Source: Aquipuribacter hungaricus (lineage in GTDB: Bacteria > Actinomycetota > Actinomycetes > Actinomycetales > JBBAYJ01). From it: 64,000 bases of DNA. Where the stretch lies: the NCBI RefSeq assembly GCF_042663885.1, contig NZ_JBHSXV010000001.1. One strand, 5' to 3'. Below the pieces are notes generated by a model that was not told the DNA's origin, made no database searches, and was given only the letters and a program-made list of their open reading frames with translations. Below, piece after piece: positions 33,085 through 43,015 of the stretch; within the stretch, counting starts at the first letter, position 1, and each line of letters begins with the position of its first letter. The position numbers and the translations under genes are program-made.

Positions 33085-33464
33085 GGTCGACCTCCTCCGT
33101 GCGCCCCCGGCGGGCGCCCGGGCAGACGGTACGCGCCGACGGCCCGGGAGGCCGTGGATGTCGTCCGGAGCCGCTCCTCGCCTCGTCCAAACCTCTGCGC
33201 GGGTGTGGGTTCCGTCACACCCGCACCCTGCGGCGGTCTACCCGTCACGACGGCACCCGGTCACGGCCGCGTCCCGTCGCGACGGGACGTCGTGCCGCCC
33301 CTGACCCCCGTCACGACAGGGCCTGACGGTGGTCGCCCCGCCGGTCACGGTGACGGTGAGGCACCCGTCAGGCCACGGCGTGACACTTTCGATAACAGGA
33401 CGGTAACGACCGTCTCCGTCCACAGGTGCGTCCTGGGGGTTCGTGGCCCCGGGAGGCACCGCAT
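33085..33464. promoter_or_regulatory. Divergent control region with GTCACG motifs and an 18-bp palindrome
   Basis: This 380-base gap separates corA from a secreted wall-protein gene. It holds a perfect palindrome GTCCCGTCGCGACGGGAC at 33271-33288 and at least five copies of GTCACG or its complement between 33241 and 33384. No gene fits. A classical c-di-AMP riboswitch, often found before such secreted proteins, was looked for and not recognised. Confidence 0.5.
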
Positions 33465-34475
33465 ATGGTGGCTCGACCCTGCCGACCACCTCCGGAGCAG
33501 CCCGTGGCCTCAGGCCGACACCGCACCGCGTCCGTCAGGCGACCCCTGGGAGCCCCCGTCGTGGGGATCGCGGTCGCCGCGACGATGCTCGCGGGCCCCC
33601 TGTTCCTCGCCGCCGTGCCGGCCACGACGGCCGCGCCCGAGACGCCGGCCGAGCTGAGCCTCACCGCCGAGACGCAGCAGTTCGACACCTCCGCCTTCGC
33701 GGCGCGCGACGAGGCGCAGGCGAGCCGCGGCCAGGACCGCGCCGCCCTCCCGCCCGTGGCCCCCGTCGCGCCGGCACCCGTGGCGCCCCCGGCGCCCGTC
33801 CCCGCGCCTGTCCCGGCCCCCGCCCCGGCCCCGCCGCCGCCGCCCCCGCCCGTCGTGGCGCAGCTGTGGGTCACCACCGCGGTCAACGTGCGCAGCGGCC
33901 CGGCCGCCGGCACCGAGCGCGTCGGGTACCTCGAGGCCCTGGACCAGGTCGGCACCAGCGGTGCCACCGCGGACGGCTGGACGCAGGTCGTCCTCGGCGA
34001 GACCGTCGGCTGGGTCAACGGGAAGTACCTGTCGGAGACCGAGCCCGCCCCCGAGCCGGTCGAGCAGCCCGCGGCCGCTCCCGCCGAGGACCCATCGGAC
34101 ACCCCCGGCACCTCCGACGCGCCGTGCTCGAAGAACCCGGAGATCGAGCGCAGCCTCAAGGGCAACGCGACCGCGGTGTACCGCGCCGTGTGCGCCGCCT
34201 TCGGCGGCTCGGTGTCCGCGTTCGGCGGCTACCGTCCCGGCGACGGCGGCGACCACGGCAGCGGCCGCGCCGTCGACGTCATGGTGTCCGGCGAGGCCGG
34301 CTGGGAGATCTCCCGCTTCCTCCAGGCCCGGGCCGGCGAGCTCGGCATCACCTACCTCATCTACGAGCAGCAGATCTGGATGGCGGGCAGCCCCGCCGGC
34401 GCGTGGGAGTACATGGAGGACCGCGGTGGGGCCACCGCGAACCACTTCGACCACGTCCACGTGAGCGTCGGCTGA
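33465..34475 (+). CDS. Secreted SH3-domain protein with an M15-like C-terminal domain
   Basis: The product (336 residues from ATG 33465, 8 bases after GGGAGG) has a signal peptide (APVVGIAVAATMLAGPLFLAAVPATTA), a Pro/Ala/Val linker made of APVAPPAPVPAP repeats, a bacterial SH3 domain (VTTAVNVRSGPAAGTERVGYLEALDQV ... GWVNGKYL), and a C-terminal domain with HGSGRAVDVMV and NHFDHVHVSVG. The last two motifs resemble the zinc ligands of M15 D,D-peptidases, although the family of such domains in actinomycetes is not always shown to be catalytic. It likely acts on peptidoglycan outside the cell. GTG 33504 is an alternative start. Confidence 0.82.
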   Translation: MVARPCRPPPEQPVASGRHRTASVRRPLGAPVVGIAVAATMLAGPLFLAAVPATTAAPETPAELSLTAETQQFDTSAFAARDEAQASRGQDRAALPPVAPVAPAPVAPPAPVPAPVPAPAPAPPPPPPPVVAQLWVTTAVNVRSGPAAGTERVGYLEALDQVGTSGATADGWTQVVLGETVGWVNGKYLSETEPAPEPVEQPAAAPAEDPSDTPGTSDAPCSKNPEIERSLKGNATAVYRAVCAAFGGSVSAFGGYRPGDGGDHGSGRAVDVMVSGEAGWEISRFLQARAGELGITYLIYEQQIWMAGSPAGAWEYMEDRGGATANHFDHVHVSVG

Positions 34476-34636
34476 CACCAGCACCACCCAGCACCGCCCA
34501 GCACGCAGCCCCACCGCGGGCGGCTGAGGGGCCGGGCGCGCAGGAGCGTGCGCACCCGGCCCTGCACGGGCACCATCGTCGCCACGACCGAGCCGGTCCG
34601 CCGACCCGGTGCCGCAGCGACCCGCTGGGAGCCCGC

Positions 34637-37600
34637 ATGCCGTCCGACTTCCACCCGCTCAGCCAGGACCGCTCCGCCCCGCCCCCCGTGCCGGTCACGC
34701 TCGAGGTGGACGGCCGGCGCATCGGCGGCGAGCTCGGCCGCCCGCTGGTCGAGGCGCTCACCGAGGCGTCGGAGACCCGGCCGCGGTTCCCGTCGGTCTG
34801 CTACCAGCGCAGCCTCGGGGCGCTGCAGACCTGCGACACCTGCCTGGTCGAGGTCGACGGCGAGGTCGTCCGGTCCTGCGTCGTGCCCGTGGCCGACGGG
34901 ATGCAGGTCGGCACCCTCGGCGAGAGCAAGGCCGCCCGTGAGCAGGCCGGCCAGCGGCTGGTCCGCAAGCACACCCTGTACTGCACGATCTGCGACAACA
35001 ACAACGGCGACTGCGCGCTCAAGCACGGGGTCGAGGCCAGCGGCGTCGAGCACGAGACCATCGGGTTCCAGCCCAAGCCGTACGAGATCGACGACTCCAA
35101 CCCGTTCTACCGCTACGACCCCGACCAGTGCATCCTCTGCGGACGCTGCGTCGAGGCCTGCCAGGACGTCCAGGTCACCGAGACGCTGTCGATCGACTGG
35201 ACGTCGGAGCACCCGCGCGTGCTGTGGGACGGCGGCGTCCCCATCGACGAGTCGTCCTGCGTCTCGTGCGGGCACTGCGTCTCGGTGTGCCCGTGCAACG
35301 CCCTCATGGAGAAGACCATGCTCGGGCGCGCAGGGCTGGCGACCGGCTGGCCCGACGAGGTGCGGTCGCCGGCCATCGACCTGGTCAAGGCCGTCGAGCC
35401 CACGACGGGGTACCTGCCGCTGTACGTCCTGTCCAAGGCCGAGTCGGCCGCCCGCCGGGCCGCGACGTCGGTCACCAAGACGGTGTGCACGTACTGCGGG
35501 GTCGGCTGCTCCTTCGACGTCATGACCCGCGGCCGCGAGGTCCTGAAGGTCCAGCCGCAGCAGGAGGGCCCGGCCAACGCGATCTCGACCTGCGTCAAGG
35601 GCAAGTTCGGCTGGGACTACGTCAACGCGGACGACCGGCTGACGACGCCGTTGATCCGGGAGGACGGCCGGTTCCGGGAGGCGAGCTGGGAGGAGGCCCT
35701 GGCCCTCGTCGCGGAGCGCATGCGTGCCGTCCTCGAGAGCCACGGCCCGGCCGGGATCGCCACGATCGCCTCGTCCAAGGCGACCAACGAGGACGCGTAC
35801 CTCACCCAGAAGCTCGCCCGGCAGGTGTTCCGCAGCCACAACATCGACAACTGCTCGCGGTACTGCCAGTCGCCGGCCACCCAGGGCCTGTTCCGCACGG
35901 TCGGCCACGGTGGGGACGCCGGGTCGATCAGCGACATCGAGCGGGCCGCGCTCGTGCTGTGCGTCGGGACCAACACCGAGCAGGCCCACCCCGTCATCGC
36001 CGCGCGGGTCAAGCGCGCGCAGAAGGTCGGCGGGCACCAGCTCGTCGTCGTCGACCTGCGGGAGCACGAGCTCGCGCAGCGGGCGGACCTGTTCGTGCGG
36101 CCCAACCCCGGCACCGACCTGGTCTGGCTCAGCGCGGTCACCAAGCACGTCATCGACAACGGCTGGCAGGACGAGGCCTTCCTCGCCGAGCGCGTCAACG
36201 GGTGGGACGCCTACGTCGCCTCGCTCGAGCCGTTCACGCTGGAGTACGCGGAGCAGCGGACCGGGATCGCCTCGGACGTCCTCGTCGACCTCGCACGCCG
36301 CATCGCCGAGGCGGAGTCCGTGGCGGCGCTCTGGGCCATGGGCGTCACCCAGCACTCGGCCGGGTCGGACACCTCGACCGCCATCTCCAACCTGCTGCTC
36401 GTCACCGGCAACTACGGCCGGCCCGGCACCGGCGCCTACCCCCTGCGCGGGCACAACAACGTCCAGGGCTGCAGCGACTTCGGCTGCGTCAACGACTACC
36501 TGCCGGGCTACCAGCCGGTCACCGACCCCGAGGTCGTGGCCAAGTTCGAGAAGGCCTGGGGGACCGAGCTGTCGACTGAGAAGGGCCTCGACAACCACAC
36601 GATGATCACCGCGATACACGACGGGACGCTGCGCGCCATGGTCGTCGTGGGCGAGGAGCTGTCGCTGGTCGACGCCAACGCGCACTACGTCCAGGAGGCG
36701 CTGGAGAAGCTCGACTTCCTCGTCGTGTCCGAGCTGTTCTTCTCGCGGACGTGCGAGTTCGCCGACGTGGTCCTCCCGGCGGCCGCCTCGCTGGAGAAGG
36801 ACGGCACGTTCGTCAACACCGAGCGGCGCGTGCAGCGGCTCAACAAGGCGATGGACCCGGTCGGCCAGGCCCGGCCGGACTGGAAGATCCTCACCGACAT
36901 CGCCTCGGCGATGGGCCACGAGTGGGGTTACGAGCACCCGAGCCAGGTCATGGACGAGGCGGCGTCGCTCACCCCCCTGTTCGCCGGGGTCAGGTACGAC
37001 CGGCTCGAGGGCTACGCCTCGCTGCAGTGGCCGGTCGCGGAGGACGGCACGGACACCCCGCTGCTGTACACCGAGCGCTTCCACTTTCCCGACGGCAACG
37101 CCCGGCTGTACCCGCTGGAGTTCACCGAGCCCAGCGACCAGGCCGACGACGAGTACCCGCTGCACGTCAACAACGGCCGGGTGCTCGAGCACTTCCACGA
37201 GGGCAACATGACGCTGCGCTCCGCGGGGCTGAGCTCCAAGGTGCCCGACACGTACGTGGAGATGACCCGACGCGACGCCGCCCGGTACGGAGGCCTGCGC
37301 ACCGGCGACTGGGTCGAGCTGGAGTCCCGGCGCGGCTCCATCACCCTGCGGGTGCTGCTGTCGGACCAGGTGCGGGACGGCGAGGTGTGGGTGCCGATGC
37401 AGGCCGTCGAGCTCAACCTGCTGACCTCCGAGGTGTCCGACGAGGCCACCCACACGCCGGCCTACAAGGAGCTCGCCGCCCGGGTGCGGCGGGTCGACGG
37501 GCCCAAGGAGGTCCGCGGCGGCGGCCGGCGCGGGGCCGACCGCGAGCGGCGCGGCACCCGCGACGAGGGTCGCCAGCCCGGCGCCCCGCTGCCCCCGACC

Positions 37601-37714
37601 TACCACCGCTACGGCCACCCCACCCCGCAGGACGGCGTGCTCGTCGAGGAGAAGTGGCAGCGCGAGGACTACGTGTTCCCGACCGAGCCCGAGCCGGACG
37701 GGGCGACGGCATGA
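34637..37714 (+). CDS. Formate dehydrogenase alpha subunit with N-terminal ferredoxin-like domain (NAD type)
   Basis: The 1025-residue protein oxidises formate to CO2 at a molybdenum/tungsten bis-MGD site. In order: a 2Fe-2S domain (Cys55, 66, 69, 81), a His-Cys3 4Fe-4S motif (His112, Cys116, 119, 126), two ferredoxin 4Fe-4S sites (Cys165-175 and Cys208-218), and the molybdopterin core with its own 4Fe-4S ligands (Cys284, 287, 291, 319). The active-site position is Cys410 in NCSRYCQSPATQ, so it is not a selenoprotein; the next residue is Gln where E. coli FdhF has His. ATG 34637 follows GGGAG. A DUF1641 partner follows. The electron-input subunits are not in the window. Confidence 0.93.
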   Translation: MPSDFHPLSQDRSAPPPVPVTLEVDGRRIGGELGRPLVEALTEASETRPRFPSVCYQRSLGALQTCDTCLVEVDGEVVRSCVVPVADGMQVGTLGESKAAREQAGQRLVRKHTLYCTICDNNNGDCALKHGVEASGVEHETIGFQPKPYEIDDSNPFYRYDPDQCILCGRCVEACQDVQVTETLSIDWTSEHPRVLWDGGVPIDESSCVSCGHCVSVCPCNALMEKTMLGRAGLATGWPDEVRSPAIDLVKAVEPTTGYLPLYVLSKAESAARRAATSVTKTVCTYCGVGCSFDVMTRGREVLKVQPQQEGPANAISTCVKGKFGWDYVNADDRLTTPLIREDGRFREASWEEALALVAERMRAVLESHGPAGIATIASSKATNEDAYLTQKLARQVFRSHNIDNCSRYCQSPATQGLFRTVGHGGDAGSISDIERAALVLCVGTNTEQAHPVIAARVKRAQKVGGHQLVVVDLREHELAQRADLFVRPNPGTDLVWLSAVTKHVIDNGWQDEAFLAERVNGWDAYVASLEPFTLEYAEQRTGIASDVLVDLARRIAEAESVAALWAMGVTQHSAGSDTSTAISNLLLVTGNYGRPGTGAYPLRGHNNVQGCSDFGCVNDYLPGYQPVTDPEVVAKFEKAWGTELSTEKGLDNHTMITAIHDGTLRAMVVVGEELSLVDANAHYVQEALEKLDFLVVSELFFSRTCEFADVVLPAAASLEKDGTFVNTERRVQRLNKAMDPVGQARPDWKILTDIASAMGHEWGYEHPSQVMDEAASLTPLFAGVRYDRLEGYASLQWPVAEDGTDTPLLYTERFHFPDGNARLYPLEFTEPSDQADDEYPLHVNNGRVLEHFHEGNMTLRSAGLSSKVPDTYVEMTRRDAARYGGLRTGDWVELESRRGSITLRVLLSDQVRDGEVWVPMQAVELNLLTSEVSDEATHTPAYKELAARVRRVDGPKEVRGGGRRGADRERRGTRDEGRQPGAPLPPTYHRYGHPTPQDGVLVEEKWQREDYVFPTEPEPDGATA

Positions 37715-37742
37715 CCGCCAGCAGCAGGAGGAGGAGCCGACC

Positions 37743-38219
37743 GTGGCACGACCGCTGAGCTACACCCCGCCCGTCCCGCCGGACACCGGCGCCGCCGACG
37801 AGCTCGACGACCTCGTCGCCGCCCTGCACGAGAGCGGTCTGCTGCGGGCGGCGGCCGGCGGGGTCCGGGCCTACCCCGAGCTGCTCGGTCTGCTCATGGG
37901 CAGCCTCGACCCGGCCGCCCTGCGCTCGGTGCTCGCGCTGGGCGGCGCCGCAGGTGGGCTGGACCCGCAGGCGGCGGAGCGGCTGGCCACGGGCGTCCGC
38001 CAGGCCCGCGTGTCCGCGGTGGCGGCGGCCACCGGACGCCCGCCCGGGCTGTTGGGCCTCGTCCGCCGGCTGGCGCACCGCGACACCCGCCGCGGGTTGG
38101 CGGCCGCGCTCGCCGCGCTGCAGGCCGTCGGCGCGGCGCTGCCGGCGGAGCGACCGGCGGGAGGTCCGCTGCGGCGGCTCGTCCGGCGCCGGGGGCGGAG
38201 GCCGTCGGTCGCGGCATGA
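37743..38219 (+). CDS. DUF1641 family protein, formate dehydrogenase partner
   Basis: The 158-residue product carries the short DUF1641 core, DELDDLVAALHESGLLRAAAGGVRAYPELLGLLMGSLD, followed by helices rich in Leu and Ala and a basic tail. DUF1641 proteins (YjgD in Bacillus) sit beside and support formate dehydrogenases of this kind; the exact role is unknown. GTG 37743 follows AGGAGGAGG at 37725-37733. The 28-base gap after fdh contains a 15-codon frame starting on the fdh stop (ATGA, 37711) and ending at 37758 inside this gene, which may pass ribosomes on. Confidence 0.85.
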   Translation: MARPLSYTPPVPPDTGAADELDDLVAALHESGLLRAAAGGVRAYPELLGLLMGSLDPAALRSVLALGGAAGGLDPQAAERLATGVRQARVSAVAAATGRPPGLLGLVRRLAHRDTRRGLAAALAALQAVGAALPAERPAGGPLRRLVRRRGRRPSVAA

Positions 38220-38226
38220 GCAGACT

Positions 38227-38259
38227 GGGGCCCCTTCGCGGCGAGACGAGAGGGACCCC
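38227..38259. terminator. Hairpin between the DUF1641 gene and tRNA-Ala
   Basis: GGGGCCCCT and AGGGACCCC form a 9-base-pair stem with one G-U pair on one strand. It lies 8 bases after the DUF1641 stop and 9 bases from the 3' end of the minus-strand tRNA, so it can act for both. Confidence 0.65.
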
Positions 38260-38267
38260 GGCCTGGG

Positions 38268-38340
38268 TGGAGGCGAGGGGACTCGAACCCCTAACCCCCT
38301 GCTTGCAAAGCAGGTGCGCTACCAATTGCGCCACGCCCCC
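38268..38340 (-). tRNA. tRNA-Ala (anticodon TGC)
   Basis: The 73-base minus-strand sequence folds as a standard tRNA. GGGGGCG pairs with CGCCTCC (one G-U), the anticodon stem CTGCT/AGCAG carries loop TTGCAA with anticodon TGC, and the T arm is AGGGG-TTCGAGT-CCCCT. The discriminator is A; CCA is not encoded. It follows tRNA-Ile and the gyrase genes as usual in actinomycetes. Confidence 0.97.
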
Positions 38341-38413
38341 CGGAGCCGTCCGGGTCGTGCTGACCGGTCGCTGCCGGTCGGTCGTGCGGGTGGTCCGATG
38401 GTGCCCGTGGTGC

Positions 38414-38530
38414 TCAGACCGGGTCGGTCGCCTCGGCCCAGAGCTCGGCCTCGTGCTTCCGGTCGGTCCACCGGCGCCATGCCGCGAAGGCGGCCACACC
38501 GGTGAAGGCTGCGACGAGGATGCGCCTCAC
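38414..38530 (-). CDS. DLW-39 family small protein
   Basis: The minus strand from GTG 38530 encodes 38 residues: MRRILVAAFTGVAAFAAWRR, a basic turn, then HEAELWAEATDPV. This is the DLW-39 family, a conserved actinobacterial mini-protein found next to gyrA and the Ile/Ala tRNAs, named for a D-L-W motif (here E-L-W) and a length of about 39. The N-terminal half is hydrophobic and could be a membrane anchor. A strong AGGAGG precedes the start. Function unknown. Confidence 0.85.
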   Translation of the reverse strand: MRRILVAAFTGVAAFAAWRRWTDRKHEAELWAEATDPV

Positions 38531-38649
38531 GTGGTCTCCTCCTGCAGGTCCCGGGCCGTGCGCCACCGTCGTCGACAGCAGCCCGGCAAGGTTACACGCC
38601 AGGGCCGGGCCGCCCGAGCGCGCGCGAGAGCACCTGGGACCCTGGTCGG

Positions 38650-39144
38650 GTGACCCGACGCAAGCCGGTCGACATGTCGTTCGAGGACTGGACCGAGCGC
38701 CAGATCCGCGAGGCGCAGGAGCGCGGCGCGTTCAGCAACCTGGCCGGCGCGGGCAAGCCGATCCCCGACCTGGACAAGCCCTGGTCGGCTGAACGGTGGG
38801 CCGCCGACCTCGCCCGGCGCGAGGGCGTCGACCTGTCCCTGGCGCTGCCCGTGCCGCTGCGGCTCCGGCGGGACCGGGAGCGCCTGCTCGCCGGGCTGGG
38901 GACGCTGACCAGCGAGGCCCAGGTGCGCGAGGTCGTCGCCGAGTTCAACGACAGCGTCCGGGAGGCCTTCCGCCGCCCGACCACCGGCGGCCCGCCCATG
39001 ACGGTCGGTCTCATGGACGTCGAGGTGGTGCTCGACCGCTGGCGCGCCGCCCGGCCGGCCCCGGAGCCCCCGCCGGTCCCGGACCTCGCACCGCCCACCG
39101 CCGCCCGCCCCTGGTGGCGCCGCTGGCCCGGCCCCCGGAGCTGA
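38650..39144 (+). CDS. DUF1992 (DnaJC28-type) family protein
   Basis: The 164-residue product matches DUF1992, the conserved region of DnaJ homologue subfamily C member 28, here without a J domain: FEDWTERQIREAQERGAFSNLAGAGKPIPDLD near the N-terminus is diagnostic, followed by VREVVAEFNDSVREAFRRP. A Pro-rich tail ends the protein. No catalytic residues are known. GTG 38650 has no clear Shine-Dalgarno and is preceded by a short untranslated region. It is divergent from the DLW-39 gene across 119 bases that must hold both promoters. Confidence 0.88.
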   Translation: MTRRKPVDMSFEDWTERQIREAQERGAFSNLAGAGKPIPDLDKPWSAERWAADLARREGVDLSLALPVPLRLRRDRERLLAGLGTLTSEAQVREVVAEFNDSVREAFRRPTTGGPPMTVGLMDVEVVLDRWRAARPAPEPPPVPDLAPPTAARPWWRRWPGPRS

Positions 39145-39176
39145 CCCGGCCGGATCGCCGGGCCGGGGCTGCGAGG

Positions 39177-39222
39177 GGTCACCGGTGACCGGGACACGCC
39201 GGTGCGACGGTCACCGGTGACC
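39177..39222. repeat. Two identical 14-bp palindromes (GGTCACCGGTGACC)
   Basis: GGTCACCGGTGACC occurs at 39177-39190 and 39209-39222, 32 bases centre to centre (close to three helical turns). A half-site GGTGACC recurs at 39350-39356 within the terminator. The 235-base gap 39145-39379 contains no gene; besides these sites and the terminator nothing else was seen. Confidence 0.8.
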
Positions 39223-39338
39223 GCTCGCGCCTGGCGCCGGCCGACGAGAGCGGCCGGACGACGGGGACACGCCGTCCGGGGCCGTCGTTCGGCGGATCTC
39301 ACCAGCCGGGGCGAGGGCCAGCGTCCAGGGACGACGAC

Positions 39339-39363
39339 GCCCCCCGGCCGGTGACCGGGGGGC
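39339..39363. terminator. Hairpin downstream of tRNA-Ile
   Basis: GCCCCCCGG pairs perfectly with CCGGGGGGC around a 7-base loop, 16 bases from the 3' end of the minus-strand tRNA-Ile. It probably ends transcription of the tRNA. Confidence 0.75.
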
Positions 39364-39379
39364 GGCATCAGGAGCAGGG

Positions 39380-39453
39380 TGGGCCTAGGTGGACTTGAAC
39401 CACCGACCTCTTCGTTATCAGCGAAGCGCTCTGACCAACTGAGCTATAGGCCC
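39380..39453 (-). tRNA. tRNA-Ile (anticodon GAT)
   Basis: The 74-base minus-strand sequence has acceptor GGGCCTA/TAGGCCC, D arm AGCTCAGTTGGTCAGAGC, anticodon stem TTCG(C)/CGAA with loop CTGATAA (anticodon GAT), and T arm GGTGG-TTCAAGT-CCACC. The discriminator is A; CCA is not encoded. It lies directly downstream of the gyrB-gyrA-DUF3566 block, the normal actinobacterial order. Confidence 0.98.
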
Positions 39454-39535
39454 GGGGCGCGTTGACGCGCAGGAGCGAGGGTACCCGACCGTCCGGCCCC
39501 CGCCGAAACCGGCGAGGACGGGACGGGCCCGGGCC

Positions 39536-40311
39536 TCACTCGTCGGTGAGGGTGACGTGCAGCCCGCCGACGAGCCCGGAGGAGATGTTGTAGACGAAGG
39601 CGAACAGCGTCGCCAGCGCGGTGATGATGAGGACGTTGACGACGGAGACGACCACCGACAGCGACAGCATCCGCTCGAAGCCGACGTAGCTGTAGATGTC
39701 GAAGGCGTTCTCGTCGCCCTGCACCTGGCCCACGAGGTCGTTGACGTCGGTGAAGACGCCCATGCCGTTGACGACGTTCCAGACGACCGCCGTGACGACG
39801 ACGCCGACGATGCCCAGGGCCACCGCGAGCAGGAACGACAGCTTGAAGACCGACCACGGGTCGAGCCGGGCCAGGCTGAGCCGGGCCTTGCGGGGACCGC
39901 GGCGCACACCGGGACGACCGCCGCGCGCGGCGACGGCTGCGCCGGGCTGACCGGGGCGGGGCTGGCCGGGGCGCACCTGGCCGGCGGGGCCGGCCTGGAC
40001 CGGGCGTCCCTGCGCGGGGCGCACCTGCCCGCCGCGGGCCTGGCCGGGGGCGGGCGGCGGCAGGATGCGGCCGTTGCCCCCGGTGCGGGCGGCCGGGCTG
40101 CCCGCGGGGACCGCACCGGTCGGCGCCGGCCCGGGGGCGGGCGGGGCCGTGCGCGGCGCACCCGCCGGGCGCGCGGGCGCCGGGGCGGTGCGCGCCTGGC
40201 TGCGTGCCCCCTCGGGGGCGGGCCGGGGGCCGTCGGGCTGCGGGCGGGCGTCGCCGCCGCCCGGACGGGACCCGACGGAGGTCGCGGACGTGGGACCGGG
40301 ATCGGTGGTGC

Positions 40312-40315
<4 letters not shown>
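39536..40315 (-). CDS. DUF3566 membrane protein
   Basis: The 259-residue product has a long disordered Pro/Arg/Gly N-terminal tail (about 145 residues, with GQVRPGQPRPGQP repeats) and a conserved DUF3566 domain: KARLSLARLDPWSVFKLSFLLAVALGIVGVVVTAVVWNVVNGMGVF, then a short exterior helix and a second membrane helix LIITALATLFAFVYNISSGLVGGLHVTL. It follows gyrA in nearly all actinomycetes (M. tuberculosis Rv0007); function unknown. GTG 40315 overlaps the gyrA stop by three bases (GTGA). Confidence 0.93.
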
Positions 40316-42948
<2,633 letters not shown>

Positions 42949-43015
42949 GCTGCGGTGCCTCCGTCAGGGTGGGGCTCGGGGTGCGTCGGGCGCCGGGCGG
43001 TGCCGGCGGGCTCGC

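Noticed and set aside
33085..33464. c-di-AMP (ydaO) riboswitch before the secreted M15-like protein
   Set aside because: The region was inspected for the conserved pairing elements and none was recognisable by eye; only GTCACG repeats and a palindrome were seen.
38414..38530. Treating the short frame between tRNA-Ala and DUF1992 as noise
   Set aside because: Rejected as noise because it has a strong Shine-Dalgarno and the ELWAEATDPV ending of the DLW-39 family; it is kept as a gene.
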